Assembly: GCA_002163085.1 (NCBI GenBank)
Contig: MAAJ01000006.1
Span: 124,001-188,000 of the forward strand
DNA from: Methylophaga sp. 42_25_T18
GTDB lineage: Bacteria; Pseudomonadota; Gammaproteobacteria; Nitrosococcales; Methylophagaceae
DNA: 64,000 nucleotides
Reading direction: 5' to 3'
Under the pieces are notes generated by a model, which did no database searches, was not told the origin of the DNA, and saw only the letters and a list, made by a program, of their open reading frames with translations. Of the stretch, positions 16,845-26,176 are shown piece by piece. The stretch's first letter is position 1, and every line of letters starts with the position of its first letter. Position numbers and translations under genes: made by a program.

Positions 16845-18449
16845 ATGAATTCAAAAATATCCTACAAAATTTTTATTGGTTACATTGCTGGACTTGTCTT
16901 ATTCTTAATTTTTTCTGGTCTAACGCTATTTAACGGTCAACGTATTAATACCGTCACCCAATCTTTAGCTGAAAATAAACTGCCCGGGCTTGTTGCCATT
17001 GCCGATTTAAAAAGTAATATTCAAAGTCAGAAGATAGCGCTGTATGAGCTGTATGCTACAGCCGACAGCTCGATGTTTCGCAAACATTACAATCAAGAAA
17101 CCGAGTTAATGCAAACTTTACTGCAAAAAGTAAGTGAACTTCCAGAATATCGAACCTACGACTCACAAATTTCCGAGCTATTAATCACTCAAGAAAAAAC
17201 AGCAAATCGCTTTGTGGGCGAAATGACCATGCAATCTGTCGACTGGGATAATGCTCGTGAAACCTTAGCCACGTTTAGTCGTTCAGCAGAAAACACCTCC
17301 GCAGTATTAAACACACTTTCCGATGAGGCTGAACTCGCCACTTTAAATCAAGCTGAATGGTCTCGCCACCTGATCAGTCAGTTAATTAATGTGAGTTTTG
17401 CAATTACCGCCCTAGTAATAGTCGGCCTATATATTATGACTATCTACACCCGTCGTAATATCATTTCCCCACTGACTAACATCAGTAACAAACTAAAATC
17501 GTTAACGAAAAATCGCGATATAAGTCAACGCCTTAAAGTTGAAACTGACGATGAAATTGGCGGCATTGCTAAAGCAATAAATGGTCTGCTAGAAGAGTTC
17601 CAAAGCTTAACAAAAACGCTGGATGAGACAGCAAATAATCTAAGCAGTACGGTGGAGACATTAACCTCTGTATCCAACCAAACTCGCGATAGTATCGACC
17701 AACAAAACCAACAATTAAACGCGGCAGATTTACTTAGTAACCAGATTTCCGATCAAGTGACAACGATTACTCTGAAAGCTGAAGTAGCCTCTCAAGAAGC
17801 CACTATTTCCGCTCAAACCTCAGCTGAGGGTCAAAAAGTTGTTACCTCGAATCGAGTGGCCATTGATGCACTAGCGCGAGAAGTGGAAGATAGTGCAACC
17901 GTAATAGCCAAACTAGGAAAAGATTCAGAACGTGTTATTAGTGTGCTTGATATCATCAAAGGCATCGCCGAACAAACCAATTTATTGGCGCTCAATGCCG
18001 CGATAGAAGCAGCACGTGCAGGTGAAGCAGGACGTGGCTTTGCGGTTGTGGCCGATGAAGTTCGCCAACTATCTCAAAGTACCAGTAATGCGACTGCCGA
18101 TATTAATGAGATTATGAATAACTTACGTACGGTAGTGCAAAATGCCAATCGCTTGATGGGCCAAGCACGTGAGCAAGCTGATGCCAGTGTTTCGGTGGCC
18201 ATTGAAGCTGAAAACAAACTGCAATCAATTCAAGATACTAGTCAGCAAATCCTTGCGGCCAATAGTGAAATAGATACTATTGCTCATACCCATCAAGGCC
18301 AAGTGAATGAAATCAAAGTGCACATGGAAAGTGTGCAATTACAATCGGGGACAACAACCAGTAATATTTCGGCTTTACAACAAGCTTCCGATGAACTGGG
18401 CGTGCTTGCAGATAACCTTCGCCAACAAATTAGCTCTATTAAATACTGA
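16845..18449 (+). CDS. Methyl-accepting chemotaxis protein
   Basis: A 534-residue class I chemoreceptor. The first membrane helix is at about 8-28, a four-helix-bundle-like periplasmic domain at 30-183, a second helix at 187-207 and HAMP at about 208-262. The cytoplasmic signalling hairpin has its conserved tip at about 376-394 ([19 protein letters not shown]), which contacts CheA and CheW. There is no C-terminal CheR-tethering pentapeptide. A GGCGCC ribosome region is weak. It presumably feeds the CheA encoded at 58.9 kb. Ligand unknown. Being next to an HD-GYP gene links receptor and c-di-GMP level in one transcript. Confidence 0.92.
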   Translation: MNSKISYKIFIGYIAGLVLFLIFSGLTLFNGQRINTVTQSLAENKLPGLVAIADLKSNIQSQKIALYELYATADSSMFRKHYNQETELMQTLLQKVSELPEYRTYDSQISELLITQEKTANRFVGEMTMQSVDWDNARETLATFSRSAENTSAVLNTLSDEAELATLNQAEWSRHLISQLINVSFAITALVIVGLYIMTIYTRRNIISPLTNISNKLKSLTKNRDISQRLKVETDDEIGGIAKAINGLLEEFQSLTKTLDETANNLSSTVETLTSVSNQTRDSIDQQNQQLNAADLLSNQISDQVTTITLKAEVASQEATISAQTSAEGQKVVTSNRVAIDALAREVEDSATVIAKLGKDSERVISVLDIIKGIAEQTNLLALNAAIEAARAGEAGRGFAVVADEVRQLSQSTSNATADINEIMNNLRTVVQNANRLMGQAREQADASVSVAIEAENKLQSIQDTSQQILAANSEIDTIAHTHQGQVNEIKVHMESVQLQSGTTTSNISALQQASDELGVLADNLRQQISSIKY

Positions 18450-18457
18450 GTTTAAAT

Positions 18458-18492
18458 CACAATAAGCTAACTCAATGGGAAAGCTTATTGTG
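18458..18492 (+). terminator. Hairpin after the chemoreceptor gene
   Basis: CACAATAAGCT (18458-18468) and AGCTTATTGTG (18482-18492) are exact reverse complements with a 13-base loop, followed by TATTTTGTT. It starts nine bases after the chemoreceptor stop and overlaps the end of the convergent small lipoprotein gene. It is AT-rich, so terminator strength is uncertain. Confidence 0.5.
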
Positions 18493-18673
18493 TATTTTGT
18501 TCTATCAACTCGCGTTGCTGTAATGCAGCATCATTGATTAGCAGCTCTACGTCTTTGGCTTTATCGATCATATCGGTTTGCTCTTTCCACACATGGTCTT
18601 CAACTTTTTGTGTTTCATCTGAGCATGCAGCAATAAACAACAGTGTAAAAAATAGAAATAAAACTTTAATCAT
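18485..18673 (-). CDS. Very small putative lipoprotein
   Basis: A 62-residue protein with a lipoprotein signal: MIKVLFLFFTLLFIAAC, with the lipobox cysteine at residue 17. The mature part is about 45 residues, charged and helical (KVEDHVWKEQTDMIDKAKD then LQQRELIEQNTQ). A GAGAGG/GGAAAG-like ribosome site (AGAGGGAAAG) precedes the ATG. Function unknown. It may be an outer-membrane or inner-membrane anchored helper similar in size to other orphan lipoproteins. It is convergent with the chemoreceptor gene. Confidence 0.6.
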   Translation of the reverse strand: MIKVLFLFFTLLFIAACSDETQKVEDHVWKEQTDMIDKAKDVELLINDAALQQRELIEQNTQ

Positions 18674-18730
18674 CTTTCCCTCTCAAAAGTTAAATATCAA
18701 CATTATCAGTATAGTCCTAATTTCAGACAT

Positions 18731-18760
18731 AAAAAAAGCAGCTATTAGCTGCTTTTTTAT
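18731..18760 (-). terminator. Bidirectional-looking terminator AAAAAAGCAGCT/AGCTGCTTTTTT
   Basis: GCAGCT and AGCTGC form the stem around ATT, flanked by seven A and six T, so it has a U-run in both directions. It lies 19 bases beyond the stop of the minus-strand CTERM protein gene (18779) and is most likely its terminator. Confidence 0.8.
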
Positions 18761-18778
18761 TGAACGTTTAACTGTTTT

Positions 18779-19594
18779 TTAGGATTTGATACGTCTACGT
18801 AACCCCATGAAACCAATTAAAGCTGGCGTTAATAACCATAAGGCTGCCGGTACTGGTACCGCTGCAACGTCAGCAGTGACGAAAGCTTCGTCATTTACAC
18901 AGGCCATTGTTATGTATGTGCTCAATGTTCCGCCAACACTTGGATCGAAAATACTAAGTAGGCTTAAATCAAAGCCACCTTCCAATACATTGCCATCGCC
19001 ACCATAACTGTTCCATATACCATTAAAGGTGGTCAATGTATTCGCTTTGTTCATTTTATAGGTTTCAGTAGTATGCTTTGAACCAGGAGCTCTATCATAG
19101 ATGTTAGCGCCTTCCCATGTTCCGCCTTCTAACAAGGCAAAGTTGGCAACACCAGTGTTGTCATCTACGCCTAAAAGGCGAATAGCATATTGAAAGCTAG
19201 AAGAATCAGTTGTGGGGTCAGATGCAGGTACGCCAAAACCAGTGACGCCAATTGCAATATCACTTAGATAGATAGGGTTAGTCTGCCGACGTCTATTTCC
19301 ATATCCAGTTATCCCTCCATCTAGGATTTCACCACCAATCAGACCAAACTGAAATTGACCATTGTTAACGCTGGTACCTAGATAATTAATATCCCAACGG
19401 TCACCGCCACTGGCATCATTGTATTCACGGTCATCATTTTTTCTATCAAATGTTTTCCATTTGCTTGAACCTTCTACACCATCGGTATTCCATTGGTACT
19501 CACCACCAGTGATACTACCGTCTACTGTGGCAGCAACGCTGTTTAATGAAATCAAACTAAATAATACTGTTGTTAAAAAAGTTATCGCTTTCAC
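18779..19594 (-). CDS. Secreted protein with VPxPA-type (PEP-CTERM-like) sorting signal
   Basis: A 271-residue protein from the GTG at 19594, preceded by AGGGAAAG; an upstream TTG at 19621 is less likely. It has a signal peptide (KAITFLTTVLF...VAA), a glycine- and aspartate-rich beta-type mature part, and a C-terminal tail of the PEP-CTERM class: VPVPAALWLL, a hydrophobic helix, then GLRRRIKS. In this class an exosortase/EpsH-type membrane enzyme recognises the tail and anchors or releases the protein, often with exopolysaccharide. No exosortase gene lies in this window. The mature sequence has YTFNGI-like and repeated aromatic-glycine stretches but no enzyme motif that I recognise. Confidence 0.75.
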   Translation of the reverse strand: MKAITFLTTVLFSLISLNSVAATVDGSITGGEYQWNTDGVEGSSKWKTFDRKNDDREYNDASGGDRWDINYLGTSVNNGQFQFGLIGGEILDGGITGYGNRRRQTNPIYLSDIAIGVTGFGVPASDPTTDSSSFQYAIRLLGVDDNTGVANFALLEGGTWEGANIYDRAPGSKHTTETYKMNKANTLTTFNGIWNSYGGDGNVLEGGFDLSLLSIFDPSVGGTLSTYITMACVNDEAFVTADVAAVPVPAALWLLTPALIGFMGLRRRIKS

Positions 19595-19714
19595 TGTGCT
19601 TTCCCTAGATATTAATATCAATAGCTGCGGATTATATAGAAGTCAATAACACGCTGTATATTGTACTTTGGTACTAGAGACTAACTTTTATTTAACAATG
19701 ACTTAAATGCTCAC

Positions 19715-20434
19715 TTAGATAGGAAGGAACATCATAGAGGCTGCTTTAACCACTACCGTCTTTATTAATCGGCCTGTTTTGTGGGATACGATATCAGCCA
19801 AATTATCTTGGGTTGCAATCATTTGTCCTAGTAATCGTTGGTAGCTCAGGTTGCGTCGCTCATTTTCTAAACTATCACTTAATAAATAGAGATCATCCTG
19901 TTCATTACGACTTTCTGCCAATAACCAAGCAGCAATTTCAATATTTCTAGCACTGTTATATAGCTTTTGTTCATCAATGCTAGTTAAATAATAAAATTCC
20001 GTATGGAGGTCATATGATGCCATTAGCATGGAACGAAGACCTACAATAAAAGGTAATACACGATCACCCCCCTGATACTCAGGATCTAAGGCTAAATAGA
20101 TTAAGTCTGTGGATGAACGATTATTCAACTGTGTGTATTTAAAATCGTGTGGTCGAGAAAACACCAAGTTAACGCTGTCTTCGATATTTCGCTGCGCTTT
20201 ATCATATCTAGCGGAAGGATTACGTTTATAGAGTTTTATCATCAACTGTTCGAGATGCTTCATCACCGTACGTTGATGTAGCTCAATAACTTCATCAATA
20301 TCACTTTTAGCTAGGCGTGAAAAAGTGGAATCATCCGGGTCACTGGCGACGACTTTCTGTTGGGGTTGAACATTTGTACAAGCTGACAAACACAAACCGA
20401 TTATTACAATACAAAAAACGCTATACCGTCTCAT
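19715..20434 (-). CDS. Putative lipoprotein of unknown function (rhlB operon)
   Basis: A 239-residue protein with a lipobox (CLSAC, cysteine at residue 19). The mature part is mostly helical, with a DVIELHQRTVMKHLEQLM-like start, a conserved-looking PSARYD and SRPHDFKYTQ segment, and a glycine-containing GGDRVLPFIVGLRSMLMASYDL region that may be buried. I do not recognise the family. Its start overlaps the stop of the upstream small gene by 14 bases, so it belongs to the rhlB-led operon. The absence of Lol-avoidance Asp at +2 (C-T-N) fits outer-membrane sorting. Confidence 0.65.
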   Translation of the reverse strand: MRRYSVFCIVIIGLCLSACTNVQPQQKVVASDPDDSTFSRLAKSDIDEVIELHQRTVMKHLEQLMIKLYKRNPSARYDKAQRNIEDSVNLVFSRPHDFKYTQLNNRSSTDLIYLALDPEYQGGDRVLPFIVGLRSMLMASYDLHTEFYYLTSIDEQKLYNSARNIEIAAWLLAESRNEQDDLYLLSDSLENERRNLSYQRLLGQMIATQDNLADIVSHKTGRLIKTVVVKAASMMFLPI

Positions 20435-20756
20435 CCAATAACCTTTGACTCACTTCTGAACTAAGCTGTGAAACTTGTAGGTATTGTTGTACACCTACTG
20501 GCAATTTGCGCAGACCTTCATCCGTTGATGTTGACGGCTCCGATTGCGTGGCAAACGTACGTACAAACCGCGACTGTTGCTGTGATTGAACATTAGATGC
20601 TGGAGTAACAATTGCTGATGTATTAACAAGGCTTTTACTTTGCGATACGTTAAATGTAGATGGTGCATCAATGACAACTGGCGGACGCGCCTTATCCTCC
20701 AAACCAAATGTTTTGGGAGAAAAGGCTGACGTTACCTGTCCGCCATTAATTTGCAT
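20421..20756 (-). CDS. Hypothetical protein, Ser/Gln-rich
   Basis: A 111-residue protein with no signal peptide or membrane helix. It is rich in Ser, Gln, Val and Thr, with low-complexity character in the first two thirds (SQSKSL, SNVQSQQQS) and a more ordered C-terminus (RKLPVGVQQYLQVSQLSSEV). I do not recognise it. Its ATG overlaps the rhlB stop by one base (TAATG) and its end overlaps the lipoprotein gene, which supports translation and a shared operon. Codon choice resembles its neighbours. It may be a flexible partner or regulator, but nothing in the sequence shows this. Confidence 0.6.
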   Translation of the reverse strand: MQINGGQVTSAFSPKTFGLEDKARPPVVIDAPSTFNVSQSKSLVNTSAIVTPASNVQSQQQSRFVRTFATQSEPSTSTDEGLRKLPVGVQQYLQVSQLSSEVSQRLLDETV

Positions 20757-22060
20757 TAGCCTGTTTTCACCGTTTTCCGCCCTTCATTTGAATCATTACG
20801 GGGTCGGCGTGGACGTCGGCGTTTGGCACCTTCATCCTGTTTTCTGTGTTGTGGCGCGAGTCTTTTCTCATGTTTTTTTGCCGGTGAGGGAGTCAACAAT
20901 ACCTCATCTGACGTCGCGGAAACAGGTAGTTTATGTTTTATATATTGTTCTATTTCCGGCAAGGAAAACGCATAATCTTCACATGCAAAGCTGATAGCAA
21001 CACCACTCGCCCCTGCTCTAGCTGTACGTCCGATACGGTGAACATAGTCTTCAGACTCTTGTGGCAAATCATAATTAAAGACATGGCTAACTTCTGGGAT
21101 ATGCAAACCGCGAGCGGCGACATCCGTAGCGACCAAGAAAGGAAAATCGCCCTCTTGGAAGTGCTTTAATAAACTTTCCCGTTTTTTCTGTGGCACATCT
21201 CCTGATAATAGTGCGGATTTATGTCCGTTCCCTTCCAGAAAACCCCACACACGATCGGCCACACGTTTGGTATTAACAAAGATGATGCCTCGCTGAGGTT
21301 GTAAACGCATTATCAAAGCAAGTAATAAAGGAATTTTCTCTTCATTCGCTGGGTAATACACTTTTTCCTCAATACGGTCACCCATCACCTTCTCAGGCTC
21401 GATTTGCACTTTCTCAGGGTTGTTCATATGTTCATACGCAAGCTCAATGACCTTGTAACTTAATGTCGCTGAGAACAGCATTCCTTGACGATCAGTCGGT
21501 TTTGGAACTCTTCTCATGAAATAGCGCACATCTTTGATAAAACCAAGATCAAACATGCGATCGGCTTCATCCAAAACAACGACTTGAACATGTCGCAAAC
21601 TAAATACCCGCTGCTTTTGATAATCAAGTAAGCGGCCCGGTGTGCCAATTAAAATATCGACACCCGCTTTAATATTGTCTCGTTGCTTTTCGTAATCTTT
21701 ACCACCGTGGGCAATAACTATGCGCAAATTGGTATGACTGTTTAACAAAATCGCATCTTTAGCAATCTGAATTGCCAGCTCTCGCGTTGGCGCAAGAATC
21801 AAAGCGCGTGGTTGTTTTCCATCCCAATTTTCCGCAGGCTCTTCTAGCAACAAACGTTGAAATGTCGCCAATAAAAATGCAATCGTTTTTCCTGTTCCTG
21901 TTTGCGCTTGACCGGCCACATCATGGCCTGCCAGCAATACGGGTAATGCTTGTGCTTGTATCGGGGTACAGAACTCAAAACCCGCATCACGTAAACCATT
22001 CTGCAGATCTTGATGTAGCGGCAATGACGAAAAAGCCTGTTCAGTTAAATGTGCGCTCAT
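20756..22060 (-). CDS. rhlB: ATP-dependent RNA helicase RhlB
   Basis: A 434-residue DEAD-box helicase. Motifs in order: the F and Q motif ([13 protein letters not shown], about 28-40), AQTGTGKT (about 56-63), [20 protein letters not shown] (about 166), SAT, then [14 protein letters not shown] and [10 protein letters not shown], followed by a basic low-complexity tail ([10 protein letters not shown]). The start [15 protein letters not shown] and the placement divergent from trxA match RhlB, the helicase of the RNA degradosome that unwinds structured RNA for PNPase and RNase E. The rho gene that follows trxA in E. coli is not here. Confidence 0.9.
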   Translation of the reverse strand: MSAHLTEQAFSSLPLHQDLQNGLRDAGFEFCTPIQAQALPVLLAGHDVAGQAQTGTGKTIAFLLATFQRLLLEEPAENWDGKQPRALILAPTRELAIQIAKDAILLNSHTNLRIVIAHGGKDYEKQRDNIKAGVDILIGTPGRLLDYQKQRVFSLRHVQVVVLDEADRMFDLGFIKDVRYFMRRVPKPTDRQGMLFSATLSYKVIELAYEHMNNPEKVQIEPEKVMGDRIEEKVYYPANEEKIPLLLALIMRLQPQRGIIFVNTKRVADRVWGFLEGNGHKSALLSGDVPQKKRESLLKHFQEGDFPFLVATDVAARGLHIPEVSHVFNYDLPQESEDYVHRIGRTARAGASGVAISFACEDYAFSLPEIEQYIKHKLPVSATSDEVLLTPSPAKKHEKRLAPQHRKQDEGAKRRRPRRPRNDSNEGRKTVKTG

Positions 22061-22162
22061 AGAAATACTTGCATTACCTTTGATGATAGGAAAAAATGTG
22101 AGTCAATATCGGAATAGATGAGTATAGCCTTCCGATACTTTATATACCACTGGAGAAAGAAC

Positions 22163-22489
22163 ATGAGTGAAAATGTCACCAATGTGACTGATGGCTACTT
22201 TGAAAGCCAAGTACTGAAGTCTGATTTACCGGTCTTAGTTGATTACTGGGCGGAATGGTGTGGCCCATGCAAAATGATTGCTCCAATTCTGCAAGAAATT
22301 GGTGCGGAATATGCTGGCAAACTAACTGTCTGTAAACTCAATATCGATGAAAACCCAGAAACACCTCCTCGTTATGGCATCCGCGGTATCCCAACATTGA
22401 TGTTGTTTAAAGATGGTGAAGTTGAAGCGACCAAAGTAGGTGCGCTAACTAAGTCACAATTGACTGCATTTTTAGATAGTAATATCTAA
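22163..22489 (+). CDS. trxA: Thioredoxin 1
   Basis: A 108-residue cytoplasmic thioredoxin with the redox site WCGPCK (about residues 31-36), the cis-proline in [11 protein letters not shown] and the usual [14 protein letters not shown] segment. The ATG at 22163 is chosen because GGAGAAAG precedes it by a few bases and the protein then has exact family length; a longer in-frame start at 22118 is not supported. It reduces disulfides in ribonucleotide reductase, PAPS reductase and other proteins using electrons from thioredoxin reductase. It is divergent from rhlB. Confidence 0.96.
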   Translation: MSENVTNVTDGYFESQVLKSDLPVLVDYWAEWCGPCKMIAPILQEIGAEYAGKLTVCKLNIDENPETPPRYGIRGIPTLMLFKDGEVEATKVGALTKSQLTAFLDSNI

Positions 22490-22497
22490 AATTATTT

Positions 22498-22530
22498 TAA
22501 ATATCCCCACAGAAGCTGTGTGGGGATATT
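22498..22530 (+). terminator. Strong hairpin after trxA
   Basis: ATATCCCCACA and TGTGTGGGGATAT (22501-22529 area) form an 11-13 bp stem with a 5-base loop, nine bases after the trxA stop. The following TTGCTTTC is only weakly T-rich, so it may act as an RNA-stabilising hairpin as much as a terminator. Confidence 0.6.
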
Positions 22531-22630
22531 GCTTTCACTAGCGCTATCTCAGCTAGCTTTAGCTCCCAATACAGTCAATTCAAAATCACTTTCGATTTTC
22601 ACCACATTATTACAGCGACTTAACACCTAG

Positions 22631-24796
22631 ATGGATGTTTCCGAATTACTTAATGATCTCAACAAGCCTCAACGTGAAGCCGTTGCGGCTCCCTTAGGTC
22701 ATACTCGCATCCTTGCTGGTGCAGGCAGTGGTAAAACGCGTGTTTTAGTACACCGCATTGCTTGGCTGATACAAGCGGAAGGGTTTTCTCCTGCCAATAT
22801 TATCGCAGTCACCTTTACCAATAAGGCCGCCGCAGAAATGCGTATACGCATTGAAGAAATGCTGGGTTACCCTCTTGGAGGTATGTGGGTTGGCACCTTC
22901 CATGGTTTAGCTCATCGCCTATTGCGTGCACATTGGAAAGATGTCGATTTACCGCAAAGCTTTCAAATTCTAGATAGTGACGATCAACAACGCATGTTGA
23001 AACGCATTATTCGTGGCATGGAATTAGATGACGCACAATGGCCAGCCAAGCAAGCTCAGTGGTACATCAATGAGCAAAAAGATGAAGGCCTACGTGCCAA
23101 ACATATTCAAGCTGGCAATGATGCCTATTCTCAAAAAATGGTGGCGATCTATCAAGCATACGAAGATGCTTGCCAGCGTGCAGGCGTTATCGATTTCGGT
23201 GAGATTTTACTTCGCAGTCATGAACTGTGGTTAAAACGTCCTGATATTTTAGCGACCTATCAACAACGCTTTCAACACATATTGGTTGATGAGTTTCAAG
23301 ATACCAACACCATTCAATATGCCTGGTTACGTCTACTGGCGGGAAACACAGGACATTTATTTATCGTCGGTGATGATGACCAATCAATTTATGGTTGGCG
23401 CGGCGCTAAAATCGAAAACATTCAAAAATTCCATCAAGACTACGAAGATGCGTCATCAATTCGACTTGAACAAAACTATCGCTCTACGGGCAATATTCTG
23501 GCCGCAGCGAATGCCGTTATTGCTAATAATAGTGAACGTTTAGGTAAGGAGTTATGGACTGAAGATGAGGATGGCGAGCTGATTCAGTTATACCATGCCT
23601 ACAATGAGCGAGATGAAGCTACCTATGTGGTTGAGCAAATTCGTAATAGCGTAGATAAAGGTGGTGAACGCGCCGATAACGCTATTTTGTATCGCTCCAA
23701 TGCCCAATCCAGGGTCATTGAAGAAGCGTTGTTACAAGCCAATATGCCCTATCGAGTTTATGGTGGTTTACGCTTTTTTGAACGTGCAGAAATTAAAGAC
23801 GTCTTAGCTTATTTGAGACTGGTCGCCAATCGCAATGATGACGCCGCCTTTGAACGTGTGGTTAATACACCCACTCGAGGCATTGGTGCCGCAACATTAA
23901 CCCAGCTACGCCAATATGCACGCGAGCAAAACCTGACCTTATGGCAAGCCGCAGCTGATTTAATCGCAGCGAAGTTTTTTACACCTCGTGCCAGTAACGC
24001 ATTAACGGCCTTTCTTACCTTAGTTGATTCATTAACGCCCGAAGACGACAGCATGCCACTGAATGAATTGACGGCTTTAGTTATCGATGAAAGTACCTTG
24101 CGCGCTCATTTTTCTAAAGACAAAACTGAAAAAGGTCAGGGTCGCATAGAAAACTTAGATGAACTGATTAATGCCACCCGCCAGTTTGACCGCCCTGAAG
24201 ACACCGAGGACATGTCGTTATTAACTGCCTTTCTTTCTCATGCCGCATTAGAATCTGGAGAAAACCAGGGCGATAAGTGGGAAGACTGTGTGCAATTAAT
24301 GACCTTGCATTCAGCCAAAGGTTTGGAGTTTCCAGCTGTATTTATGGTCGGCATGGAAGAAGGTTTATTTCCCGGGCAACGCTCTAGCGATGATCCGGTT
24401 CGTCTTGCCGAGGAACGTCGCCTTTGTTATGTCGGCATGACTCGAGCAAGAAAAATACTTTACCTCCTGCATACAGAATCGCGCTATTTATATGGCCAAG
24501 AAATGTCGCCCAGCCCGTCACGCTTTTTAAGAGAGTTACCGACAGATCGCGTTGAAGAAGTACGGGCTAGAAAAAACACCGTGAGTAGCGGCTATTCGCC
24601 AATGGCACCAAAACATACTAAAACGGTAAATGAAACCGGCTTCAAGCCTGGTCAACAAGTCCACCATCAAAAATTTGGTGGTGGCGTTGTTATTGATACC
24701 GAAGGCTCAGGCAAGAGTGCTCGTGTACAAGTTAACTTTAAACATGCTGGCAGTAAATGGCTGGTGTTGGCGTATGCCAAGTTAGAAACTATTTAA
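22631..24796 (+). CDS. uvrD: DNA helicase II (UvrD, superfamily 1)
   Basis: A 721-residue 3'-5' DNA helicase for nucleotide excision and mismatch repair. Motifs: Q (LNKPQREAV, about 10), I (AGAGSGKT, about 30-37), Ia (TFTNKAAAEM), II (VDEFQDTN), III (GDDDQSIYGWRGA), IV (QNYRS), V (LMTLHSAKGLEFP) and VI (EERRLCYVGMTRA). The C-terminal Tudor-like tail (GQQVHHQKFGGGVVID) is present, as in UvrD and PcrA, which separates it from Rep. Length is normal for UvrD. ATG at 22631 has no strong ribosome site. The next gene starts 14 bases after the stop. Confidence 0.92.
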   Translation: MDVSELLNDLNKPQREAVAAPLGHTRILAGAGSGKTRVLVHRIAWLIQAEGFSPANIIAVTFTNKAAAEMRIRIEEMLGYPLGGMWVGTFHGLAHRLLRAHWKDVDLPQSFQILDSDDQQRMLKRIIRGMELDDAQWPAKQAQWYINEQKDEGLRAKHIQAGNDAYSQKMVAIYQAYEDACQRAGVIDFGEILLRSHELWLKRPDILATYQQRFQHILVDEFQDTNTIQYAWLRLLAGNTGHLFIVGDDDQSIYGWRGAKIENIQKFHQDYEDASSIRLEQNYRSTGNILAAANAVIANNSERLGKELWTEDEDGELIQLYHAYNERDEATYVVEQIRNSVDKGGERADNAILYRSNAQSRVIEEALLQANMPYRVYGGLRFFERAEIKDVLAYLRLVANRNDDAAFERVVNTPTRGIGAATLTQLRQYAREQNLTLWQAAADLIAAKFFTPRASNALTAFLTLVDSLTPEDDSMPLNELTALVIDESTLRAHFSKDKTEKGQGRIENLDELINATRQFDRPEDTEDMSLLTAFLSHAALESGENQGDKWEDCVQLMTLHSAKGLEFPAVFMVGMEEGLFPGQRSSDDPVRLAEERRLCYVGMTRARKILYLLHTESRYLYGQEMSPSPSRFLRELPTDRVEEVRARKNTVSSGYSPMAPKHTKTVNETGFKPGQQVHHQKFGGGVVIDTEGSGKSARVQVNFKHAGSKWLVLAYAKLETI

Positions 24797-24810
24797 TTCA
24801 GGAAGTATTT

Positions 24811-25920
24811 ATGCTCATGTCAGATTTTTCCCGTACATTTATCATCAGCATGGTTGCCTTGTTATTGGTCGCTTGTGGCCCTGAAGACTCAGCAATAAAT
24901 ACCCAATCTTCAACCATCGACAATAACAAAACCTTTCAATGGAAAATGGTCACCACTTGGCCACCGGGCTTTCCTGTTTTACAAGAAGGTGCAGAACGGT
25001 TTGCCGACAATATAAAAGCCATGTCTAATGGCCGCCTTGAGATCAAAGTTTACGCCGGCGGTGAGTTAATTCCGCCTTTACAAACCTTTGATGCCGTTTC
25101 TCAAGGTACCGTTGAAATGGGCCACGGCAGTGCCTATTACTGGGCAGGAAAAGTACCTGAAGCACAATTCTTCTCCACCGTACCTTTTGGCATGACGGCT
25201 CGTGGCATGAATGCCTGGTTATACGATGGTGGTGGCCTAGAGTTATGGCGTGAAATATATAAACCCTTTCATGTCGTGCCCTTTCCTCTCGGCAATACCG
25301 GTGTGCAAATGGGAGGCTGGTTTAATAAAGAAATCAATTCACTTGATGATATTAAAGGTCTAAAAATGCGTATTCCAGGCCTTGGTGGCAAAGTATTCGC
25401 CAAAGCAGGTGGTAATCCAGTATTGCTTGCGGGTAGTGAGGTTTATACGGCCCTTGAGCGTAATACTATTGATGCAACTGAGTGGATAGGACCCTATCAT
25501 GATCAACGGTTAGGTTTATATCGTGCCGCTGACCATTATTATTATCCCGGCTGGCACGAACCCGGTACCGTATTAGAGCTCACGATCAATGAACGTGCAT
25601 GGATGAGCCTTCCGGAAGATCTTCAGGCAATAGTGAGCAATGCAGCTCAAGCTGAAAACGTTCGTATGTTATCCGAAATGGAGCAGAAGAATATGTCTGC
25701 CCTACAAGAATTGCGTGATCGTAAAAACGTGCAAATACACCACTTTCCCGATGATGTATTAGCTAAACTTAAGACGCTGACCGATGAAACATTGCAGGAA
25801 GAAGCCGAAAAAGATCCTAAATTCAAACGCGTCTTTGATGCTTACCAACAATTCCGTCAACAAAATGATGACTGGTCAGCGATTTCAGAAAATGCTTATC
25901 TAGCCATAGACAAAGACTAA
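24811..25920 (+). CDS. TRAP transporter substrate-binding lipoprotein (DctP/TakP-like)
   Basis: A 369-residue extracytoplasmic binding protein from the ATG at 24811 (GGAAG five bases upstream; a second ATG at 24817 is possible). Its signal peptide ends in a lipobox LLLVAC, so it is membrane-anchored rather than free. The WKMVTTWPPGFP start, AVSQGTVEMGHGSAYYW, NTGVQMGGWFNKEI and WHEPGTVLELTINE segments resemble the 2-oxoacid/keto-acid group of DctP proteins (TakP). No DctQ or DctM membrane genes are near, so its transporter must be elsewhere or it acts as a sensor. A short gene and a DUF411 gene follow, nearly touching. Confidence 0.88.
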   Translation: MLMSDFSRTFIISMVALLLVACGPEDSAINTQSSTIDNNKTFQWKMVTTWPPGFPVLQEGAERFADNIKAMSNGRLEIKVYAGGELIPPLQTFDAVSQGTVEMGHGSAYYWAGKVPEAQFFSTVPFGMTARGMNAWLYDGGGLELWREIYKPFHVVPFPLGNTGVQMGGWFNKEINSLDDIKGLKMRIPGLGGKVFAKAGGNPVLLAGSEVYTALERNTIDATEWIGPYHDQRLGLYRAADHYYYPGWHEPGTVLELTINERAWMSLPEDLQAIVSNAAQAENVRMLSEMEQKNMSALQELRDRKNVQIHHFPDDVLAKLKTLTDETLQEEAEKDPKFKRVFDAYQQFRQQNDDWSAISENAYLAIDKD

Positions 25921-25924
25921 CAGC

Positions 25925-26176
25925 ATGATCTATCTCATTTTCACTACTGAAGGGTTTAACGAGGCCAAAGCAATTATCTTGGAAGATGAAGCTGACTTAT
26001 GGGTGAATGATGATGTGTTATCTAATGCTCAGCGAGATGAACTATCAGCAGCAAATATAAATGTAAATATTTTGCCTGAAAATGCCAATCCTAAAAATGA
26101 AAAGTCTGTCTTGTCGGCCCTTAAGCATGTAGAACAACAAGTGCCAAAAACAGAAATATTTGTTGAGTACCTCTAA
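25925..26176 (+). CDS. Small protein of unknown function
   Basis: An 83-residue soluble acidic protein that starts four bases after the TRAP binding protein gene and ends in a one-base overlap (TAATG) with the DUF411 gene, so it is probably translated as part of that operon. The pattern MIYLIFTTEGFNEAKAIIL suggests an alternating beta-alpha fold. There are no cysteines or membrane segments. I do not recognise the family. Confidence 0.65.
   Translation: MIYLIFTTEGFNEAKAIILEDEADLWVNDDVLSNAQRDELSAANINVNILPENANPKNEKSVLSALKHVEQQVPKTEIFVEYL

Noticed and set aside
20671..20994. 107-residue frame antisense to the end of rhlB
   Set aside because: Overlaps two well-supported minus-strand genes and has no motif.
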